Numbered from the stretch's first letter, positions 1 to 5,685 are shown. The stretch is 5,685 nt of DNA from Alphaproteobacteria bacterium (GCA_028290805.1 JAQGJA010000169.1:1-5685); one strand, 5' to 3'. The notes: generated from the letters alone by a model not told the origin. A program made the numbers and translations.

Positions 1-54
1 GAACCCGGCGGCAGCGATGACTTTTGCGATACGTTGTTTTTTATCTTCCGTCAT
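1..54 (-). CDS. N-terminal fragment of a probable RluB/RsuA-family rRNA pseudouridine synthase (cut by window edge)
   Basis: Only the first 18 codons are inside the window and they read MTEDKKQRIAKVIAAAGF. The pattern R-I-A-K-V-I-A-x-A-G resembles the beginning of the S4 RNA-binding domain of the RluB/RsuA family, which isomerises specific uridines of 16S or 23S rRNA in the cytoplasm. The catalytic domain lies beyond base 1, so the call rests on this short motif. The ATG (54-52) overlaps the TAA of the preceding gene by one base (TAATG), and AGGA lies a few bases upstream within the end of that gene. Both features argue for translational coupling and support this start. Another S4-domain protein is the main alternative. 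Confidence 0.55.
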   Translation of the reverse strand, partial: MTEDKKQRIAKVIAAAGF

Positions 55-1916
55 TATTCCTGTACAGGCAAAGCGATTGTAAAAATAGCATCGCCTTCTT
101 TTACGACATCCAGCCCGGTATTGATACCCCGGATCAGGCATTGCGATCCGGTTTTGTCCTCGCAGTAATATAAAATGCCCTGGAGCGTATAATGTCCAAG
201 GGCCAGTTTTAAGGGAATGAGGCGGTTCTGGATATCCTGGATGGCAATATTCTGTACTTGTTTTTTATCGGCATCGAACAGGGCCAAATAATTCGGCGCC
301 TCTTTATTGACGTGCCATTTTTCCGGCAGGCCGATTTTTATAGTGGATTCCGGGGCTATATTTTGCAGCGGCATCGCCAGGATATTGGGCAGGTTTTCCT
401 GGAACGCGACGGGTTTTTCCATGGGCAGGATATCCAGCGGCGCGACGATATTTCCCGCAGCATCGATTTCCACGATACGGTGATTATTCGTGTCGCTGAC
501 GAAAAAGCGGTTGCCGATTTTTGTAATGCCATTCGGTTCAGTAAGGCCTTTGGCGGGCAGACTGGTCAAGATGCCGTTCTGATATTTGCGCAGGGCGTTG
601 TTATAGGTATCGGCGATGTAAATATCATTTTTGTCTGCATAAACGCCAATCGCATGTTGCATCAGGGCGTCTTTGCGCGCGCCGTCTTTTTGGCCGAAAT
701 CGAACAGGCCGGTGCCGATCAAGGTGGTAATCGATGTGCCGTCAAACACGCGCAGCGAGCTGGTTTCCGCATCGACGAAATAGAGCTTGCCATCGGCGAC
801 ACTTAACCCGCTGGGCTGGGACAGGGAATTGCCAGGGAGTCTGCCGTCATCGATGCTTTCCTGGCCGCTGCCGGCGAGGATGCGCAGGGTTTTATCGTTT
901 CGGTCATACGCCCATAATTGATGCGTGCCGGCATTGGCGATCATGATGGTTTTTTTATCGGGATAAAAAGCCAGGTCCCAGGGCGAAGCCAGCGCCGTTC
1001 CGGCCCCATCGCGTGCGCCCAGTAATAAATAACTGCCGCGTTTACCCGTGCCTGCAAGGGTGCTGACGCTTTTGTTTTGCAGGTCGACCAGGCGCAGACG
1101 GTGATTACCTGTATCGGCGACAAACAGATTATCGCCGTCCAGCAAGACACCCTGGGGGTCGCTGAATTGCGCGGTTTCCAATGCGCCGTCTTTGAAACCT
1201 TTTTCACCGCTGCCGATCGTCTGGATAATTCTCTTGGTCTTCAAATCGATAATTTTGATCTGCTGGTGACCGCTATCGCTGATGACCAGTTGATCCCCCT
1301 CGCCCGTCAGTTTCGTCGGAAAACGCAAAACGGTGGACGGGATTTTGTCTTTTTCCAAAGCCAGCGGCAAAGGCGTGGTGACCAGTTTATCCCCGGATTT
1401 GGCGATCAGCTTTTTGATATCGGCGCGCATCTCGTCGATATCGCCCTCGCCCTTATAAACATTCTTCAACAATCCTTCCGGCCCGATCAGGGCCACGGTC
1501 GGCCAGGCATTGACGCCAAAGGCATTCCAGATGCGGAAATCGGCATCGTTGACGACCGGGTGCATGATCCCGTATTTCTGCACGGCTTCGCGGATATGGG
1601 ATGTATCGCCTTCGGTGGCGAATTTGGCCGAGTGAATGCCGATCACCGTCAGGCGGTTGCCGAACTCATGCTCCAGTTCCTGCAGCTTTGGGATCACATG
1701 GATGCAGTTGATACAGCAATAAGTCCAGAAATCGATCAGGATGATTCGGCCTTTTAAATCCTCCGCCTTTAACGGGCGCGCGGTATTGAGCCAATCCGGA
1801 TTTTGTGTCAGGGCGTTATAGATGGCGGTTGCGGGCATATGGGTCTCAAAAGCAAAAGCGCCGCGCGCGCCGCATAATAACAGGAACAGGCAGACCAGGG
1901 ATAAAAGACGTTTCAT
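54..1916 (-). CDS. Exported thioredoxin-like / NHL-repeat beta-propeller protein (NHLRC2-like)
   Basis: This 620-residue protein has four visible parts. Residues 1-22 are a signal peptide: K2-R3, a Leu-rich core, then AFA before F23, so the mature protein should be periplasmic or membrane-associated. Residues about 28-175 form a thioredoxin-like domain with DFWTYCCINC (Cys67, Cys68, Cys71; CxxC = C68-I-N-C71) and the cis-proline loop at Trp138-Pro139-Thr140. Residues about 205-495 hold roughly six NHL blades with repeated signatures such as VADTGNHRLR, IADTYNNALR and VSDTNNHRI. Residues about 520-618 are a C-terminal beta-rich domain with a Cys585/Cys593 pair. This order matches the NHLRC2 type of protein known from animals and many bacteria, whose reaction is not established. 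A thiol-disulfide role is inferred from the CxxC. It lies 45 bp downstream of the Lrp-type gene. The only usable start is this ATG, because an in-frame TGA lies nine codons upstream, yet no Shine-Dalgarno is visible. Confidence 0.9.
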   Translation of the reverse strand: MKRLLSLVCLFLLLCGARGAFAFETHMPATAIYNALTQNPDWLNTARPLKAEDLKGRIILIDFWTYCCINCIHVIPKLQELEHEFGNRLTVIGIHSAKFATEGDTSHIREAVQKYGIMHPVVNDADFRIWNAFGVNAWPTVALIGPEGLLKNVYKGEGDIDEMRADIKKLIAKSGDKLVTTPLPLALEKDKIPSTVLRFPTKLTGEGDQLVISDSGHQQIKIIDLKTKRIIQTIGSGEKGFKDGALETAQFSDPQGVLLDGDNLFVADTGNHRLRLVDLQNKSVSTLAGTGKRGSYLLLGARDGAGTALASPWDLAFYPDKKTIMIANAGTHQLWAYDRNDKTLRILAGSGQESIDDGRLPGNSLSQPSGLSVADGKLYFVDAETSSLRVFDGTSITTLIGTGLFDFGQKDGARKDALMQHAIGVYADKNDIYIADTYNNALRKYQNGILTSLPAKGLTEPNGITKIGNRFFVSDTNNHRIVEIDAAGNIVAPLDILPMEKPVAFQENLPNILAMPLQNIAPESTIKIGLPEKWHVNKEAPNYLALFDADKKQVQNIAIQDIQNRLIPLKLALGHYTLQGILYYCEDKTGSQCLIRGINTGLDVVKEGDAIFTIALPVQE

Positions 1917-1923
1917 GTAACAG

Positions 1924-1929
1924 GATATA
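1924..1929 (-). promoter_or_regulatory. Possible -10 element placing transcription start at the ATG of the NHL/thioredoxin gene
   Basis: Read on the minus strand the bases are TATATC, followed by seven bases (CTGTTAC) and then the ATG at 1916. If this is a -10 box, the transcript would begin at or within a base of the start codon, giving a leaderless mRNA. That would fit the absence of a Shine-Dalgarno. No good -35 is present: TTCGCC sits at 17-bp spacing, and the better TTGGAT at 22 bp is too far. This is a weak prediction. The gene may simply be transcribed from the upstream Lrp promoter. Confidence 0.2.
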
Positions 1930-1961
1930 GCACAAATTCACCCGGCGGCGAATCCAAGCCG

Positions 1962-2465
1962 TTATTCCCCGCCCATATCCTCGTCCACGCCGTCCAATGT
2001 GATGGGCACGCCGGGTTTGGTTTTCACGTTGCGGATGGTCATGTTGGATTTGACATGGGTCACGTTCGGCGCGGTTGTCAGGACATTCGAGAAAAATTCC
2101 TGGTAATGATCCCAGTCGCGGGCCACGACTTTGAGCATGTAATCGGTGTCGCCGGCCATCATATAAGCTTCGCGCACCATGGGCCAGGATTCAACCAGGG
2201 CGGTAAAGGCGCGCAGATCTTCATCGGCATGTTTTTCCAGGCCGACATTGGCATAGACGACCAGGTGGTAATCGACCACGGCCGGGTCGATATCGGCGTA
2301 ATAGCCGCGGATGATTTCGGCATTTTCCAGCGCTTTAACCCGGCGCAGGCAAGGCGGTGCGGAGATGCCGACGCGCTTGGCTAGATCGACATTGCTCATG
2401 CGGCCATCATTCTGAAGATCATTGAGAATCTGGCGGTCGATCCGGTCGAGTTTATATTTACGCAT
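1962..2465 (-). CDS. Lrp/AsnC-family transcriptional regulator
   Basis: This is a 167-residue DNA-binding protein, the usual length for the family. Residues about 5-65 form the AsnC-type winged helix-turn-helix: LDRIDRQILNDLQNDGR, then DLAKRVGISAPPCLRRVKAL as helix-turn-recognition helix. Residues about 68-148 form the RAM effector-binding/oligomerisation domain, with the conserved G-D-T-D-Y-M (105-110) turn. The last 17 residues are an acidic tail. Members bind DNA as dimers to octamers and often respond to an amino acid. The ligand cannot be read from sequence. The start at 2465 is preferred over an in-frame upstream start at 2531 because AGGGA lies 7 bases before it, and because the extra 22 residues are Phe/Cys-rich and unlike the family. 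It is divergent from trxB and first in an apparent unit with the NHL/thioredoxin gene. Autoregulation is usual in this family and is inferred here. Confidence 0.93.
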   Translation of the reverse strand: MRKYKLDRIDRQILNDLQNDGRMSNVDLAKRVGISAPPCLRRVKALENAEIIRGYYADIDPAVVDYHLVVYANVGLEKHADEDLRAFTALVESWPMVREAYMMAGDTDYMLKVVARDWDHYQEFFSNVLTTAPNVTHVKSNMTIRNVKTKPGVPITLDGVDEDMGGE

Positions 2466-2505
2466 AATGAAGTCCCTGTAGAATAATAAAAAACATGAAT
2501 CAGAA

Positions 2506-2511
2506 ACTATA
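2506..2511 (-). promoter_or_regulatory. Candidate -10 box of the Lrp-type regulator gene
   Basis: The minus-strand hexamer TATAGT matches the sigma-70 -10 consensus at five of six positions. Transcription would start near 2499 and give a leader of about 34 nt that includes the AGGGA ribosome site. At 16-17 bp spacing the -35 region reads CCTTGT or CCCTTG, which is weak and would suit a regulated promoter. The assignment is by eye only. Confidence 0.35.
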
Positions 2512-2533
2512 CAATTGGAGATAAAAAACAAGG

Positions 2534-2546
2534 GTAATAATATTAC
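2534..2546. promoter_or_regulatory. Perfect inverted repeat GTAATA-A-TATTAC, candidate Lrp-type operator
   Basis: Two 6-bp arms pair exactly around a single central A. The repeat sits at the upstream edge of the putative -35 region of the Lrp-type gene and inside the shared promoter gap with trxB. Short AT-rich palindromes of about 13-15 bp are the usual binding sites of Lrp/AsnC regulators, which commonly control themselves and a divergent neighbour. The symmetry is seen directly. The role as operator is inference, because AT-rich DNA also yields such repeats by chance. Confidence 0.4.
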
Positions 2547-2650
2547 AATTTTAGCCTAATTACCTTAACATGGTTTAAATGAAGACTGGTTTTCCGGGGC
2601 AAAAACACTAAACTTATAGCATCTCCATCTCTTAAAGATTGATTCCTGAT

Positions 2651-3637
2651 ATGACGACGACCCTACGCGAAACAAATGTTCTGGTTATCGGCTCGGGCCC
2701 GGCGGGATATACCGCCGCCATTTACGCGGCCCGCGCCAATTTGAAACCCATCCTTATTTCCGGGCATGAACCGGGCGGCCAGTTGACCATCACCACCGAT
2801 GTCGAAAATTACCCCGGCTTTGCCACGGCGATCCAGGGTCCCTGGCTGATGGAACAGATGCGCGACCAGGCCTTGCATGTGGGGACCGAGATGCTGGTCG
2901 ATTACGTTTCCAAGGTCGATTTCACCACACATCCTTTCAAGGCCTGGACCGAAGGCGGGCTGGAAATCCAGGCCAGGACGGTCATCATCTGCACGGGGGC
3001 CCAGGCGCGCTGGCTGGGGTTGCCGTCTGAAGAAACATATCGGGGCATGGGCGTGTCGGCCTGTGCCACCTGTGACGGGTTCTTTTACCGCAACAAGCAT
3101 GTCGCCGTGATCGGCGGCGGCAACAGCGCGGTCGAGGAAGCTTTGTTCCTGACCAATTTCGCCAGCAAGGTTACATTGATCCACCGCCGCGATTCCCTGC
3201 GCGCCGAACGCATCGCCCAGGACCGCTTGTTCAACCACCCAAAAATCGAGGTGATCTGGAACACCGAGATCGAAGAAATAACAGGCATCCTGCCCGGCGG
3301 GGATGTCCCCCCCGGCGTCACCGGCATGATCCTGCGCCAGGTTAAGACCGGCGCGCTGAGCACGATCGAGGTGGACGGCGTTTTCGTCGCCATCGGCCAT
3401 GATCCGGCGACCAAGGTTTTCAAATCCCATGTCGATATGGACGATAGCGGCTATATTCTGACCGCACCCGATTCCACTGTGACCTCCATCCCTGGGGTCT
3501 ATGCCGCAGGCGACGTCAAAGACAAAATCTATCGCCAGGCCATCACCGCCGCCGGCATGGGCTGCATGGCCGCGCTGGAAGCGGACCGGTTTATTCATGG
3601 CGTTTTAGCGGATGCGGAGAAGGCCGAGGCGGCGTGA
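2651..3637 (+). CDS. trxB: Thioredoxin reductase (NADPH), low-molecular-weight type
   Basis: This 328-residue flavoenzyme transfers electrons from NADPH through FAD to thioredoxin in the cytoplasm. The FAD-binding Rossmann motif G-S-G-P-A-G is at residues 14-19. The redox-active pair is C138-A-T-C141. The NADPH domain shows GGGNSA (155-160) and the HRRDSLRA stretch (178-185), whose arginines normally read the NADPH 2'-phosphate. The second FAD motif, GVYAAGDV, is at 282-289. All key residues are present and the length is normal. The ATG at 2651 is chosen over an in-frame TTG at 2639 because the Rossmann strand then starts after a normal short N-terminus. Neither start has a clear Shine-Dalgarno. 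The gene is divergent from an Lrp-type regulator and runs directly into a Nudix gene. Its GC content is high, roughly 57-70% in three 60-base lines I counted. Confidence 0.97.
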   Translation: MTTTLRETNVLVIGSGPAGYTAAIYAARANLKPILISGHEPGGQLTITTDVENYPGFATAIQGPWLMEQMRDQALHVGTEMLVDYVSKVDFTTHPFKAWTEGGLEIQARTVIICTGAQARWLGLPSEETYRGMGVSACATCDGFFYRNKHVAVIGGGNSAVEEALFLTNFASKVTLIHRRDSLRAERIAQDRLFNHPKIEVIWNTEIEEITGILPGGDVPPGVTGMILRQVKTGALSTIEVDGVFVAIGHDPATKVFKSHVDMDDSGYILTAPDSTVTSIPGVYAAGDVKDKIYRQAITAAGMGCMAALEADRFIHGVLADAEKAEAA

Positions 3638-4075
3638 GTGCAGATAAAAAATTTCACTGCCGCAAAAGCATTGATTCATTGGGATGGAAAAATTCTTTTG
3701 CTGCGCGAAAGCAGCCAGTATCATGACGGGGCACAAACCGGGAAATATGATGTACCGGGCGGGCGGTTGAATCCAGGGGAAGATTTGCTGGAAGGGCTAA
3801 AGCGTGAGGTTTTGGAGGAATCCGGGCTGGATCTTTTGTCGGCTGAACATTTTTTCGTGGACGATGTGGTCGTCGAAAAGCCGGATGAAATATGGCATAT
3901 CAGTAGGAATTATTTTTCCTGTGCCGCCGTAAGCGGCGAGGTTATTCTCAGTAAAGACCACGATGTATTTTTATGGATAGATGCAAAAAAATACAGGGAA
4001 GTTCCGATTATTGAGAATCTCGCCCAGGTCTTTGAGGCCTATTTGAAAAAATTTAACCCGCCTGGCGAAGATTAA
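3638..4075 (+). CDS. Nudix hydrolase, coupled to trxB, specificity unknown
   Basis: This 145-residue single-domain protein has a complete Nudix box at residues 42-64: G-x5-E (E48), x7, then R56-E57-V-x-E60-E61-x-G63-L64. The metal-binding glutamates are intact, so it should hydrolyse a nucleoside diphosphate linked to another moiety. No substrate-specific motif is recognisable; dNTPs, ADP-ribose-like compounds or others are possible. The start is GTG, immediately after the trxB TGA, with GAGG eight bases upstream inside the trxB end. There is no earlier in-frame room and no nearby internal ATG. This spacing implies translational coupling. Base composition falls to about 46% GC by hand count, versus about 60% or more in trxB, and Lys/Asn/Ile codons are A/T-ending. 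That may mean a different origin. The stop TAA overlaps that of the convergent Nudix gene. Confidence 0.9.
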   Translation: MQIKNFTAAKALIHWDGKILLLRESSQYHDGAQTGKYDVPGGRLNPGEDLLEGLKREVLEESGLDLLSAEHFFVDDVVVEKPDEIWHISRNYFSCAAVSGEVILSKDHDVFLWIDAKKYREVPIIENLAQVFEAYLKKFNPPGED

Positions 4076-4623
4076 GATACCAAATTTTTCAGCGCTTCTT
4101 TAATAAGCGGGAATTCCTCTTCCAGTAATTTGGGCGACATTTGTTTTTTCAGGTCTTTAGATGGGGGAGAAAGATCAGAGAAAGCCAAGGCGATAAACCC
4201 TTCTGCATCCCCCTGCTCTATTCTCAATTCATTTATATCGCCTTTGAACACGACGCCATACAAGGCGCGCAGGGCGCGGTTATGGACATTAGTCTTGGGG
4301 TGAAAAGATTCACTGTAAAATTTTCCTAACCGGATCATGTCTTCGGCTTTTACCTGCCGCCCTGTCTCTTCCATCGTCTCGACTAGCGCCGTTTCATCAT
4401 AGGAGGCGCCCAACTCGACATGGCCGCCCACAGCCGTGGTCAACAGGCCGGGATTGGTTTCCTTTTTCATGCTGCGTTTCTGGAAGATCACCTGTTTATC
4501 GGGCGTGATGAACCAGACATGAATTTCCCGGTGCAGCAAACCTTTTGCATGAATTTCCGAACGCAAGGCCTGGCCGATGATTTCATCGTTGCCGTTGACG
4601 ATGTCCAGCAATGTATCAGCCAT
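4072..4623 (-). CDS. IDI-like Nudix hydrolase-family protein with degenerate Nudix box
   Basis: This 183-residue protein matches the isopentenyl-diphosphate-isomerase-like branch of the Nudix family: LDIVNGNDEIIG and RSEIHAKGLLHREIHVWFI in the N-terminal part, then QKRS and the box region AVGGHVELGASY. The box (residues 67-89) runs G67-x5-A73-x7-V81-E82-x-x-E85-E86-x-G88-R89. The three metal-ligand glutamates remain, but the usual first Glu is Ala73, the usual Arg before E82 is Val81, and the last hydrophobic position is Arg89. The catalytic Cys of true IDI (in VCGH) is Gly66 here, so IPP isomerase activity is unlikely. A YfcD-like hydrolase of unknown substrate is the best guess. The start is well fixed: GAGGTGAT (minus strand, 4634-4627) precedes the ATG closely. 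It lies 34 bp downstream of the aminotransferase gene and is probably cotranscribed with it. Confidence 0.88.
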   Translation of the reverse strand: MADTLLDIVNGNDEIIGQALRSEIHAKGLLHREIHVWFITPDKQVIFQKRSMKKETNPGLLTTAVGGHVELGASYDETALVETMEETGRQVKAEDMIRLGKFYSESFHPKTNVHNRALRALYGVVFKGDINELRIEQGDAEGFIALAFSDLSPPSKDLKKQMSPKLLEEEFPLIKEALKNLVS

Positions 4624-4626
4624 ATG

Positions 4627-4634
4627 ATCACCTC
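4627..4634 (-). promoter_or_regulatory. Strong ribosome binding site of the IDI-like Nudix gene
   Basis: The minus strand reads GAGGTGAT just before ATG at 4623, a near-perfect complement of the 16S rRNA 3' end. It is the strongest Shine-Dalgarno in the window and fixes the start. An overlapping ATG a few bases upstream (4638-4636) is out of frame and reaches TGA after three codons. Confidence 0.75.
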
Positions 4635-4657
4635 TTCATTGAGGGAAGGGGATATTA

Positions 4658-5685
4658 TCAGGCCACTTCTTCGCGTTTATTCGTCAATCCTGCGCAAGCC
4701 TGTTTGATGCGAGTGCAGGATTCGATAATGTCTTCATCGCTGACGGCAAAGGTGACTCTGAAATAAGGCGACAGGCCAAAGGCTTCGCCTGGGACGGTGG
4801 CGACATTGTGTTCGCCCAAAAGGTAATCCACGAAATCGCCTTCGTTGAAAATCGTGCGGCCGCGTTCGGTGGTTTTGCCGATCACGCCTGCGCAGGACAC
4901 ATAAAGGTAAAATGCGCCGGGCGGCGCGGTGACTTGTAATCCAGCGCATTCATTTAATTTTTCCACCATCATATTGCGGCGGCGCTCATATTCGTGGCGC
5001 ATCGTGTCGATACAGGACTGGTCCCCATCTAATGCAGCGACAGCGGCGGCCTGCGAGATCGAAGACGGGTTGGTCGTGCTTTGCCCCTGGATCAAATTCA
5101 TGGCGCTGATCAGTTCGGCGTCGCCGCCCGCGTAACCGATGCGCCAACCGGTCATGGCATAGGCTTTTGAGACGCCATTCACGGTCAGCGTGCGGTTGAA
5201 TAATTCGGGTTCGACCTCGGCAATGGTTTTGTATTCAACATGGTCGAAACGCAGATGCTCGTACATGTCGTCGGTCATGATATGCACATGCGGATGGCGC
5301 AGCAATACTTCGGCCAGTTCTTTGAGTTCCAGCGGCGAATAAATCGCCCCCGTCGGGTTATTGGGGGAATTTAAAATCAGCCATTTCGTTTTGGGCGTGA
5401 TCGCGGCATCCAGCTGTAATGCTGTCATCTTGAAACCCTGGGCGGCATCGGCCTGGACGATAACGGGAATACCTTCGGCGACAGTGACCATTTCAGGGTA
5501 AGAAACCCAGAAAGGCGCAGGAATAATGACTTCATCGCCTGGGTCCAAACTGGCCAGCAATGCATTGAACAATACATGCTTGGCCCCCACCCCGACGATA
5601 ATCTGGCCCGGGGTATAGTTCAGGTTATTTTCGCGCGCGAATTTGCCGATAATGGCTTTTTTCAGTGCGGGCGTGCCCCCGACAT
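4658..5685 (-). CDS. aspC: Aspartate aminotransferase, class I PLP-dependent (5' end beyond window)
   Basis: The reading frame stays open to the right edge, so about 341 codons are visible and roughly 55-60 N-terminal residues of a normal ~400-residue enzyme are missing. A GTG at 5590 is internal, because the frame upstream encodes typical family sequence (VGGTPALKKAI, then NYTPGQIIVGVGAK). Landmarks are NSPNNPTGA (5348-5371, substrate/PLP loop), the Asp of TDDMYEHL that contacts the PLP ring nitrogen (codon 5270-5272), the Schiff-base lysine in SKAYAMTGWRIGY (codon 5165-5167), and the carboxylate-binding Arg in PYFRVTFAVSDED (codon 4757-4759). It interconverts aspartate and 2-oxoglutarate with oxaloacetate and glutamate in the cytoplasm. 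Alphaproteobacterial enzymes of this subgroup can also act on prephenate, which cannot be decided here. The IDI-like Nudix gene follows after 34 bp. Confidence 0.93.
   Translation of the reverse strand, partial: VGGTPALKKAIIGKFARENNLNYTPGQIIVGVGAKHVLFNALLASLDPGDEVIIPAPFWVSYPEMVTVAEGIPVIVQADAAQGFKMTALQLDAAITPKTKWLILNSPNNPTGAIYSPLELKELAEVLLRHPHVHIMTDDMYEHLRFDHVEYKTIAEVEPELFNRTLTVNGVSKAYAMTGWRIGYAGGDAELISAMNLIQGQSTTNPSSISQAAAVAALDGDQSCIDTMRHEYERRRNMMVEKLNECAGLQVTAPPGAFYLYVSCAGVIGKTTERGRTIFNEGDFVDYLLGEHNVATVPGEAFGLSPYFRVTFAVSDEDIIESCTRIKQACAGLTNKREEVA

Larger units (their letters stand above)
2466..2650. promoter_or_regulatory. Divergent promoter region between the Lrp-type gene and trxB
   Basis: This 185-bp gap is visibly richer in A+T than the genes on both sides and must contain start signals for both directions. 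For the Lrp-type gene a fair -10 (TATAGT on the minus strand, 2506-2511) is present with only a poor -35. For trxB the best -10-like string is TATAGC (2615-2620), without a convincing -35 about 17 bp upstream. TTAACA at 2565-2570 resembles a -35 but has no -10 at the right distance. The gap also holds a 13-bp palindrome. I see no RNA gene or ORF of merit in it. Confidence 0.6.

Noticed and set aside
1077..1757. 226-codon open frame on the plus strand inside the NHL/thioredoxin gene
   Set aside because: It mirrors the minus-strand coding sequence, has no recognisable motif, and covers both propeller blades and the CxxC domain of the real gene. The same applies to the plus-strand frame at 258-806.
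2466..2531. N-terminal extension of the Lrp-type protein to a start at 2531
   Set aside because: The extra 22 residues are Phe/Cys-rich and atypical, would cover the candidate -10, and have no ribosome site. The ATG at 2465 has AGGGA at good spacing.
2663..3598. 311-codon open frame on the minus strand opposite trxB
   Set aside because: It is antisense to an unmistakable trxB. The His/Asp/Gly/Ala-rich translation shows no domain, as expected for a shadow of GC-rich coding DNA.
4093..4109. Hairpin CGCTT/AAGCG near the convergent stops as a terminator
   Set aside because: The stem is only 5 bp with a 7-base loop, lies inside the Nudix coding sequence, and has no T-run after it on either strand.
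4654..4687. TTGACG and GATAAT (minus strand) as a separate promoter for the IDI-like Nudix gene
   Set aside because: Both hexamers are close to consensus but the spacer is 22 bp, too long for a normal sigma-70 promoter, and TTGACG lies in the aminotransferase coding end.
5588..5590. GTG as the start of the aminotransferase gene
   Set aside because: The frame continues upstream to the window edge with conserved family sequence, so this GTG is an internal valine codon.

Overview
The window looks like a core-genome segment of an alphaproteobacterium. That placement rests on the protein styles: an Rhizobium/Rhodospirillales-like aspartate aminotransferase, a TrxB with a CATC centre, and an Lrp/AsnC regulator divergent from trxB. 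GC content is moderate. It is an inference, and no marker gene here fixes the genus. I see no mobile element, CRISPR array, tRNA, rRNA or integration signature. All but about 260 bases is coding.

Left block (1-2465, all minus strand, read right to left). An Lrp/AsnC-family regulator (1962-2465) is followed after 45 bp by an exported thioredoxin-fold plus NHL beta-propeller protein resembling animal NHLRC2 (54-1916). Its stop overlaps by one base the start of a gene cut by the window edge, whose first 18 codons look like an RluB/RsuA-type pseudouridine synthase (1-54). These three probably form one transcription unit.

Divergent regulatory gap (2466-2650). This AT-rich 185-bp stretch must hold the promoters for the Lrp gene (minus) and trxB (plus). 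It contains a perfect 13-bp inverted repeat, GTAATAATATTAC (2534-2546), which is a candidate operator.

Centre (2651-4075, plus strand). trxB (thioredoxin reductase) is followed with zero spacing by a GTG-started Nudix hydrolase that is clearly more AT-rich than trxB.

Right block (4072-5685, minus strand). A class I aspartate aminotransferase, 5'-truncated by the window end, is followed after 34 bp by a second Nudix protein of the IDI-like type. That protein converges on the first Nudix gene, and the two stop codons share the palindrome TTAA.

Working together: trxB makes reduced thioredoxin in the cytoplasm. The NHL protein carries a thioredoxin-like CxxC outside the cytoplasm. An Lrp-type regulator sits between them, so a common redox or amino-acid-responsive regulation is plausible but unproven. 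The window is mostly ordinary housekeeping DNA. The most interesting items are the bacterial NHLRC2-like protein, the candidate Lrp operator, and the second Nudix protein with a degenerate Nudix box. I found no convincing undescribed multi-gene system.
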